NCBI RefSeq assembly: GCF_002443295.1
Contig: NZ_BAOS01000028.1
Coordinates: 421,315 to 485,314 of the forward strand
DNA from: Candidatus Scalindua japonica
GTDB taxonomy: Bacteria > Planctomycetota > Brocadiia > Brocadiales > Scalinduaceae
Reading direction: 5' to 3'
Length of the DNA: 64,000 nt
Shown: positions 1 through 9,944 of the stretch, piece after piece
How positions within the stretch are numbered: the stretch's first letter is position 1
Layout of the letters: each line of letters starts with the position of its first letter
The notes under the pieces: generated by a model
The model's input: the letters and a program-made list of their open reading frames with translations, nothing else
The model's database searches: none
Told to the model about the DNA's origin: nothing
Position numbers and translations under genes: made by a program

Positions 1-25
1 CCTGACTACGCTTAGCATAAGGTAG

Positions 26-172
26 AAAGCATACCTGTTTTCTTATTGGCTTGATGAGCATAATTTGCCGAGAGTTACAAAGATGTATTCTCCTGACATA
101 TCAAAGCTGTGTGATATCCTGGGAAGATCGCAATCACAAATGGAAGAGTTTATTCAAAAATGGATACGGTAA
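26..172 (+). pseudogene. C-terminal fragment of an unidentified gene
   Basis: After an in-frame TAG at 23-25, 48 codons read as plausible protein (ending in QMEEFIQKWIR) up to a TAA at 170-172. There is no start codon in a good position and the window edge lies just upstream. It may be the 3' end of a gene interrupted by the TAG, or a chance frame. I do not recognise a family. The remaining bases to 290, before the convergent histidine kinase gene, show nothing I can name. Confidence 0.25.
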
Positions 173-290
173 TCTGTTCACCATACCCCTCATTACGAAT
201 GAATGTTGAAATCTTTGTGAGGTACTTGCTAAAGAGGTCCGGCGCCAGGTTGTAAACGCCTAATACATGTAGCGAATCGACTTGAAAACT

Positions 291-2768
291 TTAAACTCTG
301 CATATAGATTGTTCGGCGTTAATTACATCGTTGATTTGCCTGGTTAAATCTGAAAAATTAAAAGGTTTTCTGAGAATAAAGTCTACTCTACAGATCTTAT
401 CAAGTTTAGGTTTGAGTTTTTCTCCACATCCTGTGATAATGCCTATCTTTGGCCTCTTATTTAAGGTATTCAAAGCCCTGATTACATCATATCCAAATAT
501 TTCCGGCATAGCCATGTCACACAAAACGAGGTCAAATCCTTCTTTCTCTGTCTGTTTTATTGCATTTGCGCCATTGTTGACAGTCAGAACTTTGTAACCG
601 GCTTTTGAAAGAAAATTGTCCAGAATACTGCATATGTCCTCATCATCATCTACAACAAGAACACTCAAATCATTCCCTTTTACTTTTTGTTCTGAGATAG
701 GCGGTTTTGTGGGATTGACGGTTTTCTCTGCTATCGGAAGTTCCAAAGTAAATGTACAACCCTTCCCCAATTCACTTTCGACATCAATTATCCCTCCATG
801 TCTGGCCATTATTCCATAAGCAGTGCTCATGCCCAAACCGGTCCCTGCTGCAGACTTTGTAGTAAAAAATGGCTCGAAAACCCTCTTCTTCACCTCTTCA
901 GGCATTCCTGTACCCGTGTCGGAAATAGTAATAAATACCGTTTCCGGTTCACACCACGTACTAAATGAAAGTTGGCCACCATCAGGCATGGCATCCATGG
1001 CATTATTGATTATGTTTATAAATACTTCTCTTAATTCTGTAGGATTACACAATATGGAAGGTGTCTTCAGCATTCCGTTTCTATCCATGGAGTAGTCAAT
1101 GCCTCTGGACTGTGCCATATTTTTCCACCGGGGCATTGTAAAATCGATTGATTGTTCTATCAGCTCACCTATATCATAAGATATAAACTCTGTGTCACCT
1201 TGAAATTTTCCAGTAAATTTAAGCATCTTACCGGAAATCTCAGACCCATCATCAGTTGCCTTCTTAATAGTATGGAGCCTGTCTGTTAATTCACCATCCT
1301 CTTTATAGCTGTCCTCCAACAACTGTGCATTGCCCGAGATGATTGTAAGAACATTATTAAATTCATGCACAATCCCCGCGGTTATTGCTCCAATGGATTT
1401 CAGTTTTTCTGATTTCAAGAGCGCTTCCTTCATTTTTATTTGCTCAGAGATGTCTTGACCAACTGCTTGAAACTCGTCTAATCGACCGTTATTATCAAAG
1501 ATTGCCCGGCATACCCATTGTTGCCAGGAAATTGTACCGTCAAAAAGAACGATACGCTGCTCGTAGGTTACAATAGGATCATCGAAAGTAAGCGAATTAA
1601 TCTTGTCCCAGACCAGCTTACAGTCCTCCTGCATTACTGAAATAAAAAAATTACTCCCCATGAGTTTTTCGCGAGATTGTTCAAGAGAACGGCAATACGC
1701 GTCGTTAGCGAAGGTAAGCTTACCGTCCGGTAAAAACCTGACAATGTACTCAGTCTGATCTTCGGCAATAGCCTTGAAACGTTTTTCATTTTTCTGTAGC
1801 TCTTCTGTTGCGTGGAGTGTAAGTAGAGCCCCTGTACATATGGAGGTAAAGATCAGGCCGATTTCCAGATCCTGCTTTGTAAAAGGCAGGCATCTTTTGT
1901 TGTGAAACGTAAATATGCCTATCAATTTCTGCTTTTCACTTATAAGGGGAAATACCATAAGTGAATCGTCATTATATCCTCCCCATCCACTTCTTTTAAA
2001 CCTGCTTTCTTCTTTTATATTCATTATATGAACAGGTTTGTGCTCTTTTATAACATAACCCAGAATGCTGTCATCAGAGAGTGGCAATAGTATGGATGAG
2101 GGTGCGTGGCCCGGATCAAGTGAGTGGGCAAGTTCTAGTCTGTTTTCCTTATGAAGGAAGAGGCTTCCTCCGTCCGCAGTTATGTTTCTGGCAAATTTTT
2201 CAAGAAGGAGTTTGCTGAGTTTATCCTGATGGTTATAAGAAGTAACTGCCTTTGCAGACTCAGCCATCAAGTCCAGCCTCGTGCTCATTTCCATTAATTT
2301 ACCGGTTTGTTCTTTAAGGGACTTTTGTGCCAGAGATTTTTCGTTTTCCAAATTAATCTTATCAAAGCACCTGTTTATAGTTAACAAAAGATCCGGTGCT
2401 TCAACAGGCTTTAGCAGATAGTCATAAGCACCCTCCTTAAGCACCTGAAAAGCCTTGTTCAGGTCTGCATAAGATGACATCAATATGCAGAGAATCTCAG
2501 GTTTTGTTGTTTTAAGTTCAGAAATCAAATTAATACTGGCAGGCATTCCTAAACGGAAATCTATAAGGACCAGATGCGCGTTAAAGACCTGGAGCCTATT
2601 GCTGATATCTTTTGCATTATACGAAGTTTCAACCACATAACCATGCGAACTCAGGATATCAAGCAGTATATTAAGCAGGCTATCTCCTGATTTGCTATTG
2701 TCATGCACTACTAAGATACGTCTTTCAATAGTTTCGTGTTGTGAATATGGGTTATTCTTTTTTCTCAT
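291..2768 (-). CDS. Hybrid sensor histidine kinase (REC-GAF-PAS-HisKA-HATPase-REC)
   Basis: Cytoplasmic signalling kinase of 825 aa with no obvious membrane segment. Domains in order: receiver at about 17-137 (phosphoacceptor Asp70, Lys120), GAF-like at about 175-320, PAS at about 328-445, HisKA with phosphoacceptor His468 in the IVHEFNN box, HATPase_c with N, G1 (DTGTG) and G2 (GTGLGM) boxes, and a second receiver in the last 120 residues with a canonical VVDDDED acidic cluster. The N-terminal receiver has VHDNS where the acidic pair normally lies, so it may be poorly phosphorylated or regulatory. No partner response regulator is adjacent; the receivers at 45.7 and 52.0 kb are far away. The input signal is unknown. 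The ATG start fits the N-terminal receiver boundary, but no strong Shine-Dalgarno is seen. Confidence 0.9.
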   Translation of the reverse strand: MRKKNNPYSQHETIERRILVVHDNSKSGDSLLNILLDILSSHGYVVETSYNAKDISNRLQVFNAHLVLIDFRLGMPASINLISELKTTKPEILCILMSSYADLNKAFQVLKEGAYDYLLKPVEAPDLLLTINRCFDKINLENEKSLAQKSLKEQTGKLMEMSTRLDLMAESAKAVTSYNHQDKLSKLLLEKFARNITADGGSLFLHKENRLELAHSLDPGHAPSSILLPLSDDSILGYVIKEHKPVHIMNIKEESRFKRSGWGGYNDDSLMVFPLISEKQKLIGIFTFHNKRCLPFTKQDLEIGLIFTSICTGALLTLHATEELQKNEKRFKAIAEDQTEYIVRFLPDGKLTFANDAYCRSLEQSREKLMGSNFFISVMQEDCKLVWDKINSLTFDDPIVTYEQRIVLFDGTISWQQWVCRAIFDNNGRLDEFQAVGQDISEQIKMKEALLKSEKLKSIGAITAGIVHEFNNVLTIISGNAQLLEDSYKEDGELTDRLHTIKKATDDGSEISGKMLKFTGKFQGDTEFISYDIGELIEQSIDFTMPRWKNMAQSRGIDYSMDRNGMLKTPSILCNPTELREVFINIINNAMDAMPDGGQLSFSTWCEPETVFITISDTGTGMPEEVKKRVFEPFFTTKSAAGTGLGMSTAYGIMARHGGIIDVESELGKGCTFTLELPIAEKTVNPTKPPISEQKVKGNDLSVLVVDDDEDICSILDNFLSKAGYKVLTVNNGANAIKQTEKEGFDLVLCDMAMPEIFGYDVIRALNTLNKRPKIGIITGCGEKLKPKLDKICRVDFILRKPFNFSDLTRQINDVINAEQSICRV

Positions 2769-3149
2769 GCATTATATATTTTGCGGGTCAGTTATACTCT
2801 TTCACAGGTTGTTCAATAATTTTCAAAACTGAAGCCCCTGCTTGTTTTTTGAGTACAATGTAAAATTCTTATATAATCAGTTTTCAATATTCCATATGAA
2901 TGAAGTTCTATATATTCACAAAATATGTGCCAAAGAAGACATCGCAGATTATGCTCTTCAAAGAAATTATTATATTTTTTTTAAGTCATTATCAAATTGG
3001 TGTTTACACAATTATCATGAAATATTTTTTTTATAAAAGTGTGGTTGGTGGTTGAGGAGCTATTAGAGAAAGTACGCCATGGCACAGTAGTGTGCCACCG
3101 CAAAGGTGTGCCATGGCGCACTGAGGAGGATCGTTTATCGGGTTATACA
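2769..3149. other. Intergenic region upstream of the hybrid kinase
   Basis: A 381-bp AT-rich gap between two minus-strand genes. It should carry the kinase promoter. The only clear structure is the GCCATGGC-containing inverted repeat at 3071-3122; the small plus-strand frames here look like chance. Confidence 0.5.
3071..3122. repeat. Long inverted repeat containing two GCCATGGC palindromes
   Basis: A perfect 12-nt arm at 3075-3086 (cgccatggcaca) and its reverse complement at 3107-3118 (tgtgccatggcg) flank a 20-nt loop. With one mismatch the stem extends to 16 bp (3071-3086 / 3107-3122). It lies 28 bp past the stop of the agmatine deiminase gene on the minus strand. A transcription stop is possible but there is no T run on either side, so a Rho-independent terminator is not supported. 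An interspersed palindromic element or protein-binding site is the alternative. Confidence 0.7.
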
Positions 3150-4211
3150 CTAAGCCGGCTCCTGGAGCGTTATGCAGTGAAACCCTCCCAATCCGATAAG
3201 AAGATCAAGTGCGTGAATTCCGATCACATTACGAGTCTGGAAGAGGTCCGAAAGTATTCCAAGCGCTTTGTGATCTGCGGGACCATCAAATGTGGGGACG
3301 AGAACTGTTTCGTTCGCAATATAAAAATTTGCGTAACTTGCCGGTAGCCTGAACTTTTTGTAATAGATCGGTTTTGGCATGGGAAGTGTTACTACTGAAG
3401 GCTTTGAACCATTTTCCAATCGGACTTGTTTCAACCGTTCCAGATTTTCAGAAAGAATTGGGGTGTTGGGATCAGATGAGCTGGTCTCCATTGCCAGCAC
3501 CATCGTTTGTTTGTCAACAAATCGGCAGATATCATCCACGTGCCCATGTGTGTCATCACCTTCAATTCCCCGGTTTAACCAGACAACATTGGTGATACCG
3601 AGGTGCCTCCTGAACACCTTTTCCAGCTCACTTTTGGTAATGCCTGGATTACGTGATTGTATCTTCCGGTCCAGTAGACACTCTTCCGTTGTAATTAATG
3701 TGCCGGATCCGTTTACATCTATACTTCCTCCTTCCAGAACCAGTGGTTTTTTTTTCCACTTTACTGGGATAGTTTTCAGGTTTAACCGTTGGGCAAGTTC
3801 TAAGGGTACACTATTGTCCTTTTCATGAGCAGGGTATCGGGCCCAGCCGTTAAATCTAAAGCGAATAATCCTCTTTCGTTCTCTTTTAGTTCGGTTGTCC
3901 ATCACAAACGTTGGACCATAATCACGAATCCAACTCCTATTTGTTAATATGTGATGAAAATGTATATTTGCGAGATTTGCCTTGGCCTGTTTCAGGAATC
4001 TCCTTGCCCTCATTTCATGTTTTTCAGAATTTACCAGGATGGAAACTTCTTCAAATACGGCAAGTTTTTGAGTCAGTATTGCATAAATCTTCTGTACGGC
4101 TGACATTTTACCAGGCCAGTCCGTATAGTTGTGAGGCCAGGTCAGCCATGTTGCTTTATGTGGCTCCCATTCAGCAGGCATGCGGTAACAAATAGAGTCT
4201 CTATTGTACAT
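3150..4211 (-). CDS. aguA: Agmatine deiminase (PAD family)
   Basis: Hydrolyses agmatine to N-carbamoylputrescine and ammonia, in polyamine synthesis or arginine-derivative breakdown; cytoplasmic. The 353-aa length fits bacterial members. Family signatures visible: N-terminal MPAEWEPHKATWLTWP, RDYGP around Asp97, EGGSIDVNG near 160, the THGHVDD block with His224, and the C-terminal GGFHCITLQ with nucleophile Cys346. N-carbamoylputrescine amidase, the usual next enzyme, is not in the window. It stands alone on the minus strand between the HD-GYP genes and the kinase. The start is the family-consistent ATG just before the conserved N-terminus. Some annotations name this family peptidyl-arginine deiminase; the bacterial substrate is usually agmatine. 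Confidence 0.9.
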   Translation of the reverse strand: MYNRDSICYRMPAEWEPHKATWLTWPHNYTDWPGKMSAVQKIYAILTQKLAVFEEVSILVNSEKHEMRARRFLKQAKANLANIHFHHILTNRSWIRDYGPTFVMDNRTKRERKRIIRFRFNGWARYPAHEKDNSVPLELAQRLNLKTIPVKWKKKPLVLEGGSIDVNGSGTLITTEECLLDRKIQSRNPGITKSELEKVFRRHLGITNVVWLNRGIEGDDTHGHVDDICRFVDKQTMVLAMETSSSDPNTPILSENLERLKQVRLENGSKPSVVTLPMPKPIYYKKFRLPASYANFYIANETVLVPTFDGPADHKALGILSDLFQTRNVIGIHALDLLIGLGGFHCITLQEPA

Positions 4212-4376
4212 GATTCAGAAACATTTTTTTCAAAACAAGCAGGTGATAACTGTACCGGAATAGTTTTAGCTTTCTCTATCCATTGTCTGCCGTTAAAGAT
4301 GGTTAAATGTAACTCTATCAATGTAAAAAAGCAAATAAAATAGTATGGTAAATTCAGGTATGAATACTCATTTCCC

Positions 4377-5363
4377 TTAATGCACCTTGTTATTTTTTCG
4401 TTGCTTTGCGCGCTGATCGTAAGGTCCTGAAAAGCGTATAAATTCGACAAAGAGCTCTTTGTCGAAACAGTTAATCATCTTTTCTTTCATCTCTACAAGT
4501 GCGGCAAACGGTCTTTTTGCCTGAGCATATGATCTGGTTGTTGTCAATGCGTCGTATACATCTATAATACGGGCAATTTTACCGGTATGATGGATTTCAT
4601 CTTTGCCAAGCCCATGTGGGTAACCTGTTCCATCATAGTTCTCATGGTGTTGTAACGTTATTAAATATTCATCGGTAAATCCATTTCCTGTTTCCTTTAA
4701 AATTTCTACACCCGTTTCCGGATGCTTTTTAATCTTTTCATATTCTTCTTTTGTCAATTTACCTTTTTTATTAAGGATATCAGTGCTGATCCTGGTCTTG
4801 CCGATATCATGCAGGAGAATACCTGAACAGAAGTGCTTTAAGTCTTCGTTTTTAAAACCAAGTTCCTTGGCAAATAGAGTCCCTACGGCGGCGACATTAA
4901 CTGAATGTGTATAGGTGTAATATTCATGAATTGCAATGTTAAGCAGGCTGCGTGCGGCTCTGCCTTCCTGAAGAATATAGTCAACCATGTTGTAAGCAAA
5001 TGTCTTTGTCCTTTCGATATTTCCGGCTCTTGGATCATTGAAGAGATCTTTGACCAGATTTGTGGCAGCGCTATGTACAATTTTTGTTCGTTGACTGGGA
5101 GGGATCCTTACATCAGTTATGATTTCCTGGAAATTATTTTCCAGATATTCATAATATTTCTGCTGGTCGTCCTTCTTAATAAATAGTCTACTGATATTTT
5201 TCTCGCACAGCATTCCTTTTTTGTTGTCCCCAAATACGATATCATCTTTACAATACAAAACATATCGATTTTCAAACTTTGTTTTTATCCGTAGATAAAG
5301 GTCACACCCAATGGTTGTATCGGATCTTAAACTGTTTGAATTAACGGGTAGATAATCAGCCAT
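4377..5363 (-). CDS. HD-GYP domain protein, copy 2
   Basis: Probable cyclic-di-GMP phosphodiesterase or other HD-GYP signalling hydrolase, 328 aa, cytoplasmic. The N-terminal ~130 residues are a family-specific input region without a recognised domain. The catalytic half has His153 (THSVNV), the HD pair at 185-186 (LLHDIGK), KKHPE near 214, and HHENYDGTGYP at 239-249, all expected for an active HD-GYP fold. It lies 43 bp downstream of a near-copy (5407-6396), gap-free relative to it over at least the first 190 residues, so the pair is a tandem duplication. It is probably co-transcribed from upstream of 6396. Catalytic residues are intact in both copies. No GGDEF partner is in the window. Confidence 0.9.
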   Translation of the reverse strand: MADYLPVNSNSLRSDTTIGCDLYLRIKTKFENRYVLYCKDDIVFGDNKKGMLCEKNISRLFIKKDDQQKYYEYLENNFQEIITDVRIPPSQRTKIVHSAATNLVKDLFNDPRAGNIERTKTFAYNMVDYILQEGRAARSLLNIAIHEYYTYTHSVNVAAVGTLFAKELGFKNEDLKHFCSGILLHDIGKTRISTDILNKKGKLTKEEYEKIKKHPETGVEILKETGNGFTDEYLITLQHHENYDGTGYPHGLGKDEIHHTGKIARIIDVYDALTTTRSYAQAKRPFAALVEMKEKMINCFDKELFVEFIRFSGPYDQRAKQRKNNKVH

Positions 5364-5406
5364 TTGTTATATTTTAAACATTAAATTATTCGCTATGCCT
5401 ATGTTT

Positions 5407-6396
5407 TTACATACCTGATTTGTCGTTTACTCTTGGGTTCTTGCGTGGATCGTACGGTCCTAAAAATCGTATAAACTCTTTCAGTAGCTCCTTGTCAAAG
5501 CAATAAAACATGTTTTCTTTCATCTCCACAAGGGCGGCAAACGGTCTGATTGCATCCGCGTATGATCTTTTCGTTGTTAAAGCGTCGTATACATCTATTA
5601 TGCGTGCAATTTTACCGAAAAGGCTAATCTCGTCTTTTTTTAGTCCATATGGATATCCGGACCCATCATCATTTTCATGATGTTGTATGGTTATTATGCG
5701 TTCTTCTTTGATCTCCGTACCTGTTTCATCTAAGATTGCTACTCCTAATTCGGGGTGCCTCTTTATCTCCTTAAATTCTTCTGCTGTTAATTTCCCCTTT
5801 TTATTAAGAATATCAGTACTGATCTTTGTCTTGCCAACATCATGCAAAAGTACACCTGAGCAGAGGCCCTTCATATCGTTATCTTTCATGCCTATGTCTT
5901 TCGCAAACAAAATCCCTACGGCTGCTACGTTTACGGAATGAGTGTAGGTGTAATATTCATGTACTGCTATCCTGAGTAGTTTCTGCGCAGCATAACTGTC
6001 TTTCAAAACATAATCAACCATGTTATAAGCAAACGTTTTAGTTCTTTCTACATTTCCGCTTCTTGGGTCCTCAAAGAGATCTTTTACAAGGTTGGTTGCA
6101 GCACTGTGCACAATCCTTGTTTTTTCATCAGCAGAAATTTTTGTATCAGACATGATATTCTGAAAATTAGATTCCAGGTATTTGTAATATTTCTGCTGGT
6201 CATCTTTTGCAATGAAAAGCCTGTTGATATTCTTTTCCACCAGCAATTCTCTTTTAGTATTCTCAAAGACAGTGTCCCCTTTGCAATACAGGATGTATCG
6301 ACTATCTGCACCTGTATTTACAAGCAAGTGTAGATTGCAGCCAATTTTTGTATTAGCCTTTAAACTACTTGAATCAATGGGTATATAATTGGACAT
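5407..6396 (-). CDS. HD-GYP domain protein, copy 1
   Basis: 329-aa paralogue of the downstream gene. By ungapped hand count about 104 of the first 160 residues are identical (roughly 65 percent). Key residues: His153 (THSVNV), HD at 185-186 (LLHDVGK), KRHPE, and an HHENDDGSGYP motif that matches HHExxDGxGYP. As the 5'-most of the pair it probably carries the shared promoter in the 6397-6950 gap. The N-terminal ~130 residues diverge more between copies than the block at 95-130, suggesting different inputs to a shared output. Substrate specificity (c-di-GMP against other cyclic dinucleotides) cannot be told from sequence alone. Confidence 0.9.
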   Translation of the reverse strand: MSNYIPIDSSSLKANTKIGCNLHLLVNTGADSRYILYCKGDTVFENTKRELLVEKNINRLFIAKDDQQKYYKYLESNFQNIMSDTKISADEKTRIVHSAATNLVKDLFEDPRSGNVERTKTFAYNMVDYVLKDSYAAQKLLRIAVHEYYTYTHSVNVAAVGILFAKDIGMKDNDMKGLCSGVLLHDVGKTKISTDILNKKGKLTAEEFKEIKRHPELGVAILDETGTEIKEERIITIQHHENDDGSGYPYGLKKDEISLFGKIARIIDVYDALTTKRSYADAIRPFAALVEMKENMFYCFDKELLKEFIRFLGPYDPRKNPRVNDKSGM

Positions 6397-6950
6397 TTTT
6401 CTTTATGCGTAACATCTGGTAAAATTTACTACGAGCTAATTTCTGGTCTAAAATCGCATCACAATTGCCTATACAATAAAGAGGTATTTGATAATAGGTA
6501 CACAAATTGTAGATATTTAACGCAATATGAGTGCCAAAAACAGACTTAATCTATTTGCCAATTATCGGTAATAAATGTATGTTTTTTAGCAAAGACTCAT
6601 GTTCTTGGCCCTACTTAATTATCTGATTTTGGCGTAAATGTTTATATAAATTACTTCTAGAAATTTACAACTAACGGATTCCTGTTACAAATTCAACTTA
6701 CTGTTCAAGTTAAAGATTCCAGTTTTTTAAATAAACATTGCCAGAATAATCAAATTTTTTGTAAGAAGTGATAATCATTGGAATTACCTTGACATTATAT
6801 ATTTCCTAAAATACACTACAAACTGTATAAATCTTCATAGTTGCGTGTCAATGCAAGTTAGTTTTCAACAATTATTTACCACTACAAACAACACAGAGTT
6901 TTTGGTAATTTTTATAACATGATTTCTTAAACCCTCCATAACCAGAAAAA
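6397..6950. other. Divergent intergenic region
   Basis: A 554-bp strongly AT-rich gap between the divergently transcribed HD-GYP pair and the AsmA-like gene. No credible ORF. One good sigma70-like plus-strand promoter candidate (6789-6817) is listed separately. I see no other organised structure. Confidence 0.6.
6789..6817 (+). promoter_or_regulatory. Candidate sigma70-type promoter for the asmA-like gene
   Basis: TTGACA at 6789-6794, a 17-nt spacer, and TACACT at 6812-6817. The -35 is perfect and the -10 matches 4 of 6. It would give a leader of about 125 nt before the ATG at 6951. Confidence 0.4.
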
Positions 6951-9908
6951 ATGCAGAAAATAAATAACAAAAGATGGCCAATGATAGTTGGTGTATCTAT
7001 TGGCGGTATAATTGGCGTGCTAATCATCCTGGTATCACTAATCCCTGCCATTGTCTCCTCGGGCTTGGTGAAAAATAAAATTATTAATAGCCTGGAAACA
7101 GGCTTGGATCGTAAAGTACAGATTGATGATATCAGTATGAGTTGGTCAAACGGCCTGGATATAAAAAATATTCATATCAGAGAGAGAGAAGATCTGCAGG
7201 GAGATGAGTTTGTGAGGGTAAAAAGGATAATCTGTAATATTGACTTTATTCCGCTTATTAGTAAGCAAATCAGAATAAATAATTTGATAATTGACAGCCC
7301 GGAAATTGTCATACAGAAAGACAAGGATGGTGTGTTTAATTTCGAAGACAAAATTACACCTGTAGCGCCTGATGCCACACCCGCAATAGTTGAAAAAACT
7401 GTCCCTGATGTAGTCAGTACACCAGGTAGAAAGCAGGAGCTTTCACCATTGGTTATTCCGGCTTTTTTGTCTGATCTTAAAATTAAAGCGGAGATCAGTA
7501 ATGGCAGATTTACCTTCATTGATCACCAGTTACAGGAAGAAACACTCATAAAGAATTTTAGTACTACTGTTAATGTTGATTCTCTGAGAAAGCCGATTGC
7601 GTTGAAGAGTGCTTTCGATATTGAAGCAAAGGGTGGGGTAGAACACGCAGATATTATATTTGATGTTTCCATGGCAAAAGACGGAAAAATTGATCCTGGA
7701 AACTCAAAAGGAGCATTTAACATGAAAACCGGTTTTGCCCTTATAACGACCGACTTTGATATGTCAAAGTTTCAGGGTGAAGGTGGTTCAGGTCTTGATT
7801 TTTCAATGAACGTAGACCTGGAAAAGCTTACAGAAAATCTTGCAGGAATGCTGGGGCTGCCTAAGGGCATGCAGGTGAAAGGGTCGATCAACTCAAAGTT
7901 AGTGGCCGAAGGGCAGCTGGAAAAGGTGATAGATGTAAATGGGAGTACCGAAATTACAAACCTCAGTGTTTCAGGCGGGCCATTTGAAAAGAACCCTATT
8001 CAGCAACAAAGTATCAAACTGACACAGAAGGCAGACATAGACATACAAGGCGAGAAAATTAACATATACAAAATCGGTATTGAATCACCTTTTCTGGAGA
8101 TGTTTCTGGCCGGTTTTGTAACAGAACTAAAGAGTACAAGAAATATGAATTTTAAGATATCCCTGGGTCTTGACCTTGCAAAACTAATGGAACAGGTTGG
8201 TGGGTTGCTGCCTGATGAAACGGAGATGGCAGGAAGGCTGCAGTCAGACATAAACCTTAAAGGGGATCAAAATATTGTGAAAGTGAACGGCAAAACAGAT
8301 CTGAATAATCTTTCTGTAAAGATGGTGGAAATTGGTTCGGTTAAAGAGCCGCAAATAACTATTAACCATGATATGGTTTACGATCTACAAAATAGTTACC
8401 TTGAATTAAAGGACCTCAATATAAAAACTGGTTTTGCTGAAATACAGACTTCCGGTACGGTAACCAATAACGAAGAGATAAATTTAAACATGCTTCTGTC
8501 GAGTAATATTGAACGACTCACGCAGAGTTTCCCTGGCATTATATCACTGCCTGAAGGGTTGAGTCTTGATGGACGGATTGATGCAGAAATCAGAGCAAAC
8601 GGTTACATCGAAGAGGGGATAAAACTGGATGGAACAACTACATTGGACAGTGTAAATGCGACCGGGGGGCCTCTTAAGGATAGGGCAATATCCGGTCTCA
8701 GCCTTAAACTTTTACACACACTGGACTATAAGATTAAAGACGACTCAGTGAATATTGAGAAAATGAATATTGAGTCTGAGTTTCTCAAAATGGAATCAAA
8801 AGGAGGGATCGCAGGTTTAAGTAAGGAGATGAATATTGATTACAGGCTTTCCATGAAAATGGATTTAGACAAAATAACCGAAAAGTTTGCCGGGATGTTT
8901 CCTGTGGATATGAATATGGCAGGCAAAGGTGTTGTTGATTTAGATATGAATGGGAAACTATTACCACAGGTAAATGAGAATATATATGAACAGATGGACT
9001 TCGATAGCAATATGTCTATGGATAAAATTATATACGGGGCGTATGAAATAGTAGACTTTAAGGTAGGGCTTTCCATGGATGATGGGTTTTTTACAACAAA
9101 GGATTTCACGTTTAAGCTGAACGATGGCCTGTGTGCGGTATTGGCAAGGGCAAACCTTAAGGAGGAGAAGCCGCCCTTAAATTTCGAAATGAAGTTGTCT
9201 GATGCAAATATTAATCAAAATATGGACTTATTGGCATACATAGTTCCCATCCTTTCTGCACCGGAAGGCAAGTTGTCGGGAAAACTGAATATGCAGTTCA
9301 GCGCAACCGGGACTGGATTGGACTGGCAGGATGATTTGAGTAAGAGTCTTGATGGCGATGGAGAGATTGAGATTAAAGATGGTTACGTAAGGGGTGGCAA
9401 GGTGACATCCAAAATCCTTAAGGCATTAGGCAAGGGCAGTGAATATGAATTTGATAAGATCACTACCAGGTTTGTTATTAGTGACAGTAAGATATCAAAC
9501 GATGATATCAGCGTCAACGGCAAGGAATTTAACATCGGTTTGTCAGGGTGGACTTCATTTGACGGTCGAATAGAATATTCCGCGGATGCCAAGGTGCTGA
9601 GCAAGCATGCTGGTCGCGATGGCAAAAAAATAATAGGGGTTTTAAGCCAGGGTTCAAAGTTGCCAATAGTAGTCACAGGGACAATAGACAAACCGAAACT
9701 TTCTTTTAAATGGCCAAAGCCACAAGAAATTGGTAATATTCTGCAGGGAATATTAGGAAGTTCCGGAGACTCAAAACCTCAAACCAAAAGTTCAGGTTCG
9801 CTGGAAAAAACAGACACTGCAGAGGAAGAGTCACAACCGGTAAAGAAAAAAGAGGAGAATGTCTTAGAGGAGGCAGTAGATAAGCTCTTTAAAGGTATTT
9901 TTAAATAA
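6951..9908 (+). CDS. AsmA-family envelope protein
   Basis: 985-aa protein anchored by one N-terminal membrane segment (about residues 11-36) with the rest predicted periplasmic. The AsmA signature is seen just after the anchor (GLDRKVQIDDISMSWSNGLDI) and again in the C-terminal part (GKLSGKLNMQFSATGTG, then DGDGEIEIKDGYVRGGKV). The middle consists of repeated beta-rich units in which LPKGMQVKGSINSKL-like segments recur, as expected for the long bridge-like AsmA/TamB/YhdP superfamily thought to help move lipids to or organise the outer membrane. The last 60 residues are low-complexity and charged. It is followed 36 bp later by cvpA and then recA, probably as one transcript. The exact subfamily is not resolvable here. 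Confidence 0.8.
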   Translation: MQKINNKRWPMIVGVSIGGIIGVLIILVSLIPAIVSSGLVKNKIINSLETGLDRKVQIDDISMSWSNGLDIKNIHIREREDLQGDEFVRVKRIICNIDFIPLISKQIRINNLIIDSPEIVIQKDKDGVFNFEDKITPVAPDATPAIVEKTVPDVVSTPGRKQELSPLVIPAFLSDLKIKAEISNGRFTFIDHQLQEETLIKNFSTTVNVDSLRKPIALKSAFDIEAKGGVEHADIIFDVSMAKDGKIDPGNSKGAFNMKTGFALITTDFDMSKFQGEGGSGLDFSMNVDLEKLTENLAGMLGLPKGMQVKGSINSKLVAEGQLEKVIDVNGSTEITNLSVSGGPFEKNPIQQQSIKLTQKADIDIQGEKINIYKIGIESPFLEMFLAGFVTELKSTRNMNFKISLGLDLAKLMEQVGGLLPDETEMAGRLQSDINLKGDQNIVKVNGKTDLNNLSVKMVEIGSVKEPQITINHDMVYDLQNSYLELKDLNIKTGFAEIQTSGTVTNNEEINLNMLLSSNIERLTQSFPGIISLPEGLSLDGRIDAEIRANGYIEEGIKLDGTTTLDSVNATGGPLKDRAISGLSLKLLHTLDYKIKDDSVNIEKMNIESEFLKMESKGGIAGLSKEMNIDYRLSMKMDLDKITEKFAGMFPVDMNMAGKGVVDLDMNGKLLPQVNENIYEQMDFDSNMSMDKIIYGAYEIVDFKVGLSMDDGFFTTKDFTFKLNDGLCAVLARANLKEEKPPLNFEMKLSDANINQNMDLLAYIVPILSAPEGKLSGKLNMQFSATGTGLDWQDDLSKSLDGDGEIEIKDGYVRGGKVTSKILKALGKGSEYEFDKITTRFVISDSKISNDDISVNGKEFNIGLSGWTSFDGRIEYSADAKVLSKHAGRDGKKIIGVLSQGSKLPIVVTGTIDKPKLSFKWPKPQEIGNILQGILGSSGDSKPQTKSSGSLEKTDTAEEESQPVKKKEENVLEEAVDKLFKGIFK

Positions 9909-9944
9909 AACTTTCATTAAGCATATTATTACTATTTCAAAATT

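Noticed and set aside
3039..3347. 102-codon plus-strand frame
   Set aside because: Overlaps the agmatine deiminase gene antisense and runs through the inverted repeat; no supporting signals.
4142..4450. 102-codon minus-strand frame between agmatine deiminase and HD-GYP copy 2
   Set aside because: Overlaps both real genes in another frame and has no recognisable domain.
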